From assembly GCA_022414725.1 (NCBI GenBank), contig CM039463.1:94167963-94231962 (forward strand): a DNA stretch of 64,000 nt. The letters are read 5' to 3'. The notes under the pieces were generated by a model. That model was not told the origin of the DNA, ran no database searches, and saw only the letters and a list, made by a program, of their open reading frames with translations. This document shows, piece after piece, positions 57,681 to 64,000 of the stretch. Each line of letters starts with the position of its first letter. Position 1 is the first letter of the stretch. The stretch comes from Microglena sp. YARC (Eukaryota; Chlorophyta; Chlorophyceae; Chlamydomonadales; Chlamydomonadaceae). Position numbers and translations under genes: made by a program.

Positions 57681-60133
57681 TTACTCCTCCTCCTCCCCCC
57701 CCTCCTCGTCCTCCTCTTCCTCCTCCTTCTCCTCCTCCATGTCCCCATCCCCATCTTCCTCCTCCTCCATCTCCTCCTCCTCAGCAATGTCTGCATTGTC
57801 TCCATCCGATTGCACAGCCTCTGCCCTGGTGTCCTTCTCAATGGATTGACAAGCTAGGAGCATGCTTGTGTGGTACTTTCTCTGGATCTTCATACCCTTG
57901 GTGGGTTCGCAGCTAAATTGAAATGCGTCAATGGGAATATCGCCCGTCCATGTTGCTTTTCTCCTAACCCCCACGGTAATAGGCACAAGCTTGTGGTCCA
58001 TCCAATCTTCTGGCCAAGTTGGGTATTGTGTTTCAGTGTACACCAACTTCTGAGCCCCAGAGTACAAGGGCTTTAAATACACACATTCCACTTCTCCATT
58101 CACTGGTAGTGATTTGACCTCCACCACGTCCCATCCTCTCAATCCGCTAGAGTCATCCATTTGTACCTTGACCACAGCGACATGACCAACAACCAAATCA
58201 GTAGTGGGCTCGTAGGCTATTCTTCTATCCGGCTTCGTCCCTTGTGAAGAATATAAGTACAACACATCCTCCTCCTCTGGCCTTTCCATATTAGACTCCA
58301 AAGTGTGTGCGACCTTCATAGTCTTGGCAATCTCGTTACTTGCAGGTAAAAGGTCTGACACATCCATGGACAAGTCATCCAATGATGCTATCAAGCGCTT
58401 GGCCATTGATTTCTCAGACTGTGTCAGAACACGACTGGTTGCTGACAACTCCGATGGGAAGTCGACAAAATGTTGGTCTTCGGGTACTCCCCAGTCACAG
58501 CATCATCTGGTTGAGTGCTCCAATAACTCTTCTCAACGTTGAAGAAATCAGTCCACCACTTATTGCTGGCTTCCCAAGTTTCACGAAGCTTCTCGGCAAT
58601 ATGTTTGAAGGTCTGGGCATGGGATGGGCCATCGGCTGCTGGTTCATCCATCTGCTGCTGGTCATCGGCTTCTGGTTCTAGAAGGTCCTCCGCTGCGTGT
58701 CGTACACGGACATCAGCTACGGGTCCTGCACGGTCGTCACCGGCGGTTTGTACAGGACCATCGGCCATGTGGCCTGCAAGGACGTCACCTCCGGGCTTCT
58801 CGTTATGAATAGTCTTCCAGACAGCCGCCCAGTTTGCCTCGATATTCTCGAGCTCTTCAATCTTGATCTCGGGGGCTTCCTTAAATACTGTTCTGGTGTC
58901 CACCAGTGGGAAGCCTTGGAGGACGTAAATAGGTTCAGCGTCATTGTCCCACTGTCCTCTCCAAGATCCTGACTCGTCATACTCCTTGTAATAGACCCCT
59001 GCAATTGTTGGTGTGCAAACATGTATTGTATATTAGTGAATCATTTAGGACACCCATATTCCTCCCGACTATACTCGGGAGCATCCCTTGGATAATACAT
59101 CCTAGGTCCTAGGTACAACTTCCTTTGTATCATTTAATTTCTATTGAAGACTGTACATGTAAATCAATGAGGACATGGCACACCCATATTCCTCCCGAGC
59201 ATAATCGGGAGCATTGTGCAGACAGTACATACACGCACGGTAGCATTTAATTTGTAAATATCAGTATATCAAGTATTCTTACCGACTCTCCCGTTGGGAC
59301 CTTTCGTTATCTTGAATGCGTGTAAACGGCGATTAACTCCTTTGACGGTGCTAGTGCCATGACCGAACAACTTGTAAACGTTGTCTAGGAGGACAGCGGA
59401 GAAGTCCCCTATAGAGGTCACGACGTCTTGCCTTGTGTAAGGGCCCATTCTCTTGAATAAGTTACCAACAATGCCCATCAGATGGTCCAGGGTGTACACT
59501 TCCATGTTCTTTAACACTTGCGAGATCACAGAGTACTTTTGGTCAAGATTGCTATGTGTGTGTCCGGGAGGGAGGAAATGGACGTACACTTCCTCAAACC
59601 AGTTCATCTCAACCAACAAGGACAAGTATGCGAACATGAAAGCGTTCTTGTTGTCCTTTGCCGCGTTGTCCATTTGCAAGAAGCAATACGGTGGAAGCTG
59701 CCCCTCTTCTTCAAGGACCCGGTTGAAGAAATGTTGGAAGCATGATATAGTCAGATTGATGGACTGCGAGTAGAATGGCAAAGCCCAATAACCAATGAAG
59801 CCTCTTCCCTGGGAGAATAATCCTGAGTTAACATAGAAGGAAACATGAAGTCAGAATATTAGCATTATTTTGTCAAGTAATCATTTCAAGTTTTAAATAC
59901 TGTGTATGCTCCCGATTATGATCGGGAGGACATGTCCTACATGCGCTGTATTTGTACTCACGCATGATGCGTGTCTTTAGAAGTTCACCTCCTGCGGTCT
60001 TCTTTGTATGTGAGAAGTGGCGTGACTGAGGAAGATTAGTCTTCTTGTTGTCCATTGCATCAGCGGATGCGTGCAAGAAGAGCTTTGGATACTGTTCAGA
60101 CAGTTTTTCACGGATGTCATACCTACGCCTTGA
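57681..60133 (-). pseudogene. DUF7869-like gene, three visible exons, 5' end missing, one frameshift
   Basis: Minus-strand exons: 59,962-60,133, 59,283-59,822, and 57,681-58,998, with GT-AG junctions and matching phases. Exon 2 holds LPPYCFLQMDNAAKDNKNAF and the HFLPPGHTHSNLDQKYSVIS block, the DN...KN...GHTHxxxDQxFS signature of DUF7869, whose function is not established; an RNase-H-like, transposon-derived origin is possible. The last exon carries VYYKEYDESGSWRGQWDND and an Ala/Asp-rich linker, then changes frame near 58,455 and continues (SATSRVLTQSEKSMAKRL ... ) into a Glu/Asp-rich end. Upstream exons are absent; 60,140-60,400 shows none. Introns contain the CTCCCGA..TCGGGAG palindromes. 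Confidence 0.65.
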
Positions 60134-60390
60134 CTGGTTTTAGGATTGCTTTCCCCCTACTTTTCTTCTCCACGGGAATATTTGTCTGGCTTACTCCTTA
60201 TGACTTGTGTTGTGGAATCCCAGGAATTCTGGGTACCAGAATACCAGGGATTGGGGGGAATGTAATGATACAGCCTATAGCTGTATCAGTAACGGTGCCG
60301 GGCTTAGGTCCGACACCCACTCTAGCAGCTGGTGACCAGGCATCTGCCTGGCAGCTAGCAGTGTAGTAGGTGACTTCAAGCGAATAGGGT
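60134..60390. other. Spacer before the palindrome array
   Basis: No gene recognised. Short inverted motifs around GAATTCTGGGTACCAGAATACC and a CTAGCAGCTGGTGACCAGG / CTGCCTGGCAGCTAG pair. Confidence 0.4.
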
Positions 60391-61545
60391 CGTTGGGTTT
60401 GTCAATGCTCCCGATTATGATCGGGAGGACTGTGTGTATTCCGAGTTTGGTTTTCTCAATCATTCGCTCGTTGGGTTTGACAATGCTCCCGATTATGATC
60501 GGGAGGACTGTGGGTATTCTGAGCTTGGTTTTTCTCAATCGTTCGTTCGTTGGGTTTGACAATGCTACCGATTATGATCGGGAGGACTATGGGTATGCCG
60601 AGTACAAAAAAAAAAAAAAAAAAAAAAAAGCCGAGTACATGTTTTCTGAATCATTCGCTCGTTGGGTTTGTCAGTGCTCCCGATTATGATCGGGAGGACT
60701 GTGTGTATTCCGAATTTGGTTTTCTCAATCATTCGCTCGTTGGGTTTGACAATGCTCCCGATTATGATCGGGAGGACTCTGTGTATTCCGAATTTGGTTT
60801 TCTCAATCATTCGCTCGTTGGGTTTGTCAATGCTCCCGATTATGATCGGGAGGACTGTGGGTATTCTGAGCTTGGTTTTTCTCAATCATTCGCTCGTTGG
60901 GTTTGACAATGCTACCGATTATGATCGGGAGGACTATGGGTATGCCGAGTACAAAAAAAAAAAAAAAAAAAAAAATGCCGAGTACATGTTTTCTGAATCA
61001 TTCGCTTGTTGGGTTTGACAATGCTCCCGATTATGATCAAGAGGACTGTGGGTATTCTGAGTTTGGTTTTTCTCAATCATTCGTTCGTTGGGTTTGACAA
61101 TGCTCCCAATTATGATCGGGAGGACTATGGGTATGCCGAGTACAAAAAAAAAAAAAAAAAAATGCCGAGTACATGTTTTCTGAATCATTCGCTCGTTGGG
61201 TTTGTCAGTGCTCCCGATTATGATCGGGAGGTCTGTGGGTATTCTGAGTTTGGTTTTTCTCAATCATTCGTTCGTTGGGTTTGACAATGCTCCCGATTAT
61301 GATCGGGAGGACTATCGGTATGCCGAGTACAAAAAAAAAAAAAAAATGCCGAGTACATGTTTTCTGAATCATTCGTTCGTTGGGTTTGTCAGTGCTCCCG
61401 ATTATGATCGGGAGGACTGTGTGTATTCCGAATTTGGTTTTCTCAATCATTCGCTTGTTGGGTTTGAAAATGCTCCCGATTATGATCGGGAGGACTATGG
61501 GTATTCTGAGTTTGGTTTTTCTCTAAATCTGAATCTGATTTTGAA
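60391..61545 (+). repeat. Array of ~79-bp units with a 20-bp palindrome, left arm
   Basis: Thirteen units centred on CTCCCGATTATGATCGGGAG (about 60,407 to 61,474), with TCATTCGCTCGTTGGGTTTG before and GACTGTGTGTATTCCGA after. Most spacings are 78-79; every few units one is 105-110 because of an inserted A run flanked by GCCGAGTAC. One unit has GATCAAGAG and one CCCAATTATG. Long frames here are repeat artefacts. Confidence 0.93.
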
Positions 61546-61885
61546 TCTGAATCTGAATCATTTGCTTTACCAACCTATTTGTCTTCCGCAGGGTCTACAA
61601 TGAAAATACCGTGGAAGTAAAACTCCAATTGGACGGGAAGGATTTGGGATGCGGCGTCATGGACGAATGGACCAAGGAGCGCCAAGTGCCAATGAACATC
61701 GAAGTCGTTGTTGGTGGACCAGACTTCTATGTTACGGCTACGCACGCTCACTGGTTGAGGTTTCGCGGCGAATGCAGGCATATGTGCGGAGCAGATGCAT
61801 TCTGGTTGACACTCACCCTTGCGGAAGTCAAGACAGCCCAGTTGCTTGAAGTCACTAGCATTCGGAGGCCCATGTTAGGAGCCCT
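61546..61885 (+). repeat. Unique-sequence part of the left inverted-repeat arm, possible exon
   Basis: Inverted copy at 62,450-62,800. After TTCCGCAG at 61,585-61,592, a plausible acceptor, a frame reads VEVKLQLDGKDLGCGVMDEW, VPMNIEVVVGGPDFYVTAT and WLRFRGECRHMCG. It is protein-like but unidentified. The right-hand copy carries the same frame on the minus strand with a two-codon deletion, so both copies stay open. Confidence 0.5.
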
Positions 61886-62449
61886 ATCATGGATACCAGT
61901 TCACATTCAGGCTCTTGGGTTGGAGGTTGACAATGCGCAGCAAGCCTGTCAGGGTCGGCGAGGGCGAATTTATTGCCGACAAAGAGCTTGAGGAAACTAG
62001 GGCGTGGGTTGAGACATGCGAAGGAAAGCTCAGGAGCGATTTCGAGGAGTTTGGTCCTAGCGACAGGAGGACGTCACCTCGATGTACACCAAAAGGGCCT
62101 TCACCTGACGCCGGTATGAGAGCAATCGAATGGACTGTACTGCTGCACCGTGGCTCAGGTTAAATTTTCAAATCTGACAGGTACATTTCGAATGTTACGT
62201 ACGCGGTGGGATGTACACCGTTCGAAACAACCATTGTGTGCTGACCGCACTTGCCGCTTTCAATTTCGATAGGATATTGCGTAACTTCTGCACTCTTTAC
62301 ATTTCCTACGGCCTCCGCGAAGAAGTCAGGAAAGGCGCGACGAGGTCAGCTTCCTACAATCAACGAAGAGGACAGATCGCCGACAACTTTGTAAGGTCAT
62401 CGTATTCAAATTGTTATCTCCTTATAGCCCAGCTCCTGACATGGGCCTC
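61886..62449. other. Spacer of the inverted repeat
   Basis: About 560 bases between the arms. Frames such as GEGEFIADKELEETRAWVET (about 61,955) look protein-like but I cannot identify them or join them to exons. Confidence 0.4.
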
Positions 62450-64000
62450 CGAATGCTAGTGACTTCAAGCAACTGGGCTGTCTTGACTTCCGCAAGGGTG
62501 AGTGTCGACCAGAATGCTCCGCACATATGCCTGCATTCGCCGCGAAACCTCAACCAGTGAGCGTGCGTAGCCGTAACATAGAAGTCTGGTCCACCAACAA
62601 CGACTTCGATGTTCATTGGCACTTGGCGCTCCTTGGTCCATTCGTCCATGACGCCGCATCCCAAATCCTTCCCGTCCAATTGGAGTTTTACTTCCACGGT
62701 ACTATCATTGTAGACCCTGCGGAAGACAAATAGGTTGGTAAAGCAAATGATTCAGATTCAGATTCAGATTCAAAATCAGATTCAGATATAGAGAAAAACC
62801 AAACTCAGAATACCAATAGTCCTCCCGATCATAATCGGGAGCATTGTCAAACCCAACGACCGAATGATTGAGAAAACCAAATTCGGAATATACACAGTCC
62901 TCCCGATCATAATCGGGAGCATTGACAAACCCAACGAGCGAATGATTGAGAAAACAAAACTCGGAATACACACAGTCCTTCCGATCATAATCGGGAGCAC
63001 TGACAAACCCAACGAGCGAATGATTCAGAAAACATGTACTCGGCATACCCATAGTCCTCCCGATCATAATCGGGAGCATTGTCAAACACAACGAGCGAAT
63101 GATTGAGAAAACCTAATTCGGAATACACACAGTCCTCCCTATCATAATCGGGAGCACTAACAAACCCAACGAGCGAATCATTCAGAAAACATGTATTTGG
63201 CATTTGTTTTTTTTATTATTTTTTTGTACTCGGCATACCCATAGTCCTCCCGATCATAATCGGGAGCATTGTCAAACCCAACGAGCGAATGATTGAGAAT
63301 AACCAAACTCAGAATACCCACAGTCCTCCCGATCATAATCGGGAGCATTGTCAAACCCAACGAACGAATGATTGAGAAAAACCAAGCTCAGAATACCCAC
63401 AGTCCTCCCGATCATAATCGGGAGCATTGTCAAACCCAACGAGCGAATGATTGTGAAAACCAAATTCGGAATACACACAGTCCTCCCGATCATAATCGGG
63501 AGCACTGACAAACCCAACGAGCGAATGATTCAGAAAACATGTAATCGGCATTTTTTTTTTTTTTTTTTTTTTTTTTGTACTCGGCATACCCATATTCCTC
63601 CAGATCATAATCGGGAGCATAGTCAAACCCAACGAGCGAATGATTGAGAATAATCAAACTCAGAATACCCACAGTCCTCCCGATCATAATCGGGAGCATT
63701 GTCAAACCCAACGAGCGAATGATTGAGAATAACCAAACTCAGAATACCCACAGTCCTCCCGATCATAATCGGGAGCATTGTCAAACCCAACGAGCGAATG
63801 ATTGAGAAAACCAAATTCGGAATACACAGAGTCCTCCCGATCATAATCGGGAGCATTGACAAACCGAACGAGCGAATGATTGAGAAAACCAAATTCGGAA
63901 TACACACAGTCCTCCCGATCATAATCGGGAGCACTGACAAACCCAACGAGCGAATGATTCAGAAAACATGTAATCGTCATTTTTTTTTTTTTTTTTTTGT
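62450..64000 (-). repeat. Right arm of the inverted repeat with ~79-bp palindrome array
   Basis: 62,450-62,800 is the reverse complement of about 61,535-61,880. From 62,820 fourteen units with CTCCCGATCATAATCGGGAG run to the end of the window in the opposite direction to the left arm, again with occasional T-run units (63,208, 63,551, 63,980). The array continues off the right edge. Confidence 0.93.

Noticed and set aside
57667..57857. Ser- and Leu-rich plus-strand frames
   Set aside because: Antisense of the Glu/Asp-rich end of the DUF7869-like gene.
60391..64000. Long frames such as SLGLTMLPIMIGRT / FDNAPDYDREDYGYAEYKKKK
   Set aside because: Translations of the ~79-bp palindrome unit in both arms of the inverted repeat.

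Overview
The window looks like nuclear DNA of a flagellated green alga, possibly a prasinophyte-type chlorophyte. The taxon is inferred from three things: an intron-containing CDKL5/LF5-type flagellar-length kinase gene, plant-type TTTAGGG telomere-like blocks, and spliced Helitron genes with GT-AG introns. The DNA is extremely rich in repeats and most long open frames are not genes.

Layout. 1-9.6 kb: a TTTG satellite, a LINE 3' fragment, then a five-exon CDKL5-like kinase gene (3426-8881) whose introns are full of microsatellites and of copies of its own exon edges. 9.6-16.5 kb: no convincing gene; LINE tails, two copies of a candidate tRNA-derived SINE, two palindromic elements with telomere-like cores, and several minisatellites. 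16.5-40.57 kb: a head-to-tail array of Helitron-like units sharing a GGGCGGT/ACCGCCC terminal hairpin. One unit (about 24.15-32.42 kb) is autonomous in origin, with a Rep(HUH)-PIF1 helicase gene in nine exons now carrying stop codons. Another unit is split by a 6.15-kb insert that holds an LTR element with a 5-bp target-site duplication (17,691-22,395), gag and protease but no recognisable integrase or reverse transcriptase.

40.57-57.3 kb: the array is cut by a perfect 328-bp palindrome, and beyond it the content changes to compact, intron-poor genes of a kind seen in large and polinton-like DNA viruses: a DUF3669 protein, a possible PD-(D/E)XK nuclease, a primase-polymerase plus SF3 helicase (broken by one TAG and one frameshift), a GIY-YIG/T5orf172 protein, and two paralogous P-loop ATPases of packaging-ATPase type. 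At both ATPase loci the gene's 3' end overlaps a second conserved frame on the opposite strand in the same phase. The gaps between these genes hold about a dozen copies of a two-hairpin cassette. No capsid, penton, integrase or DNA polymerase B gene is visible, so this is either an eroded viral integrant or an unfamiliar mobile element.

57.3-64 kb: a DUF7869-like gene on the minus strand (57,681-60,133, 5' end missing, one frameshift) and a >3.5-kb inverted repeat whose arms are arrays of a roughly 79-bp unit centred on a 20-bp palindrome. The same palindrome occurs in introns of the DUF7869-like gene.

Strongest leads: the paralogous antisense-overlapping ATPase loci, the 328-bp palindrome at the element border, the double-hairpin cassettes, and the exon-edge duplications of the kinase gene. 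All identifications are by eye from motifs; no database search was run.
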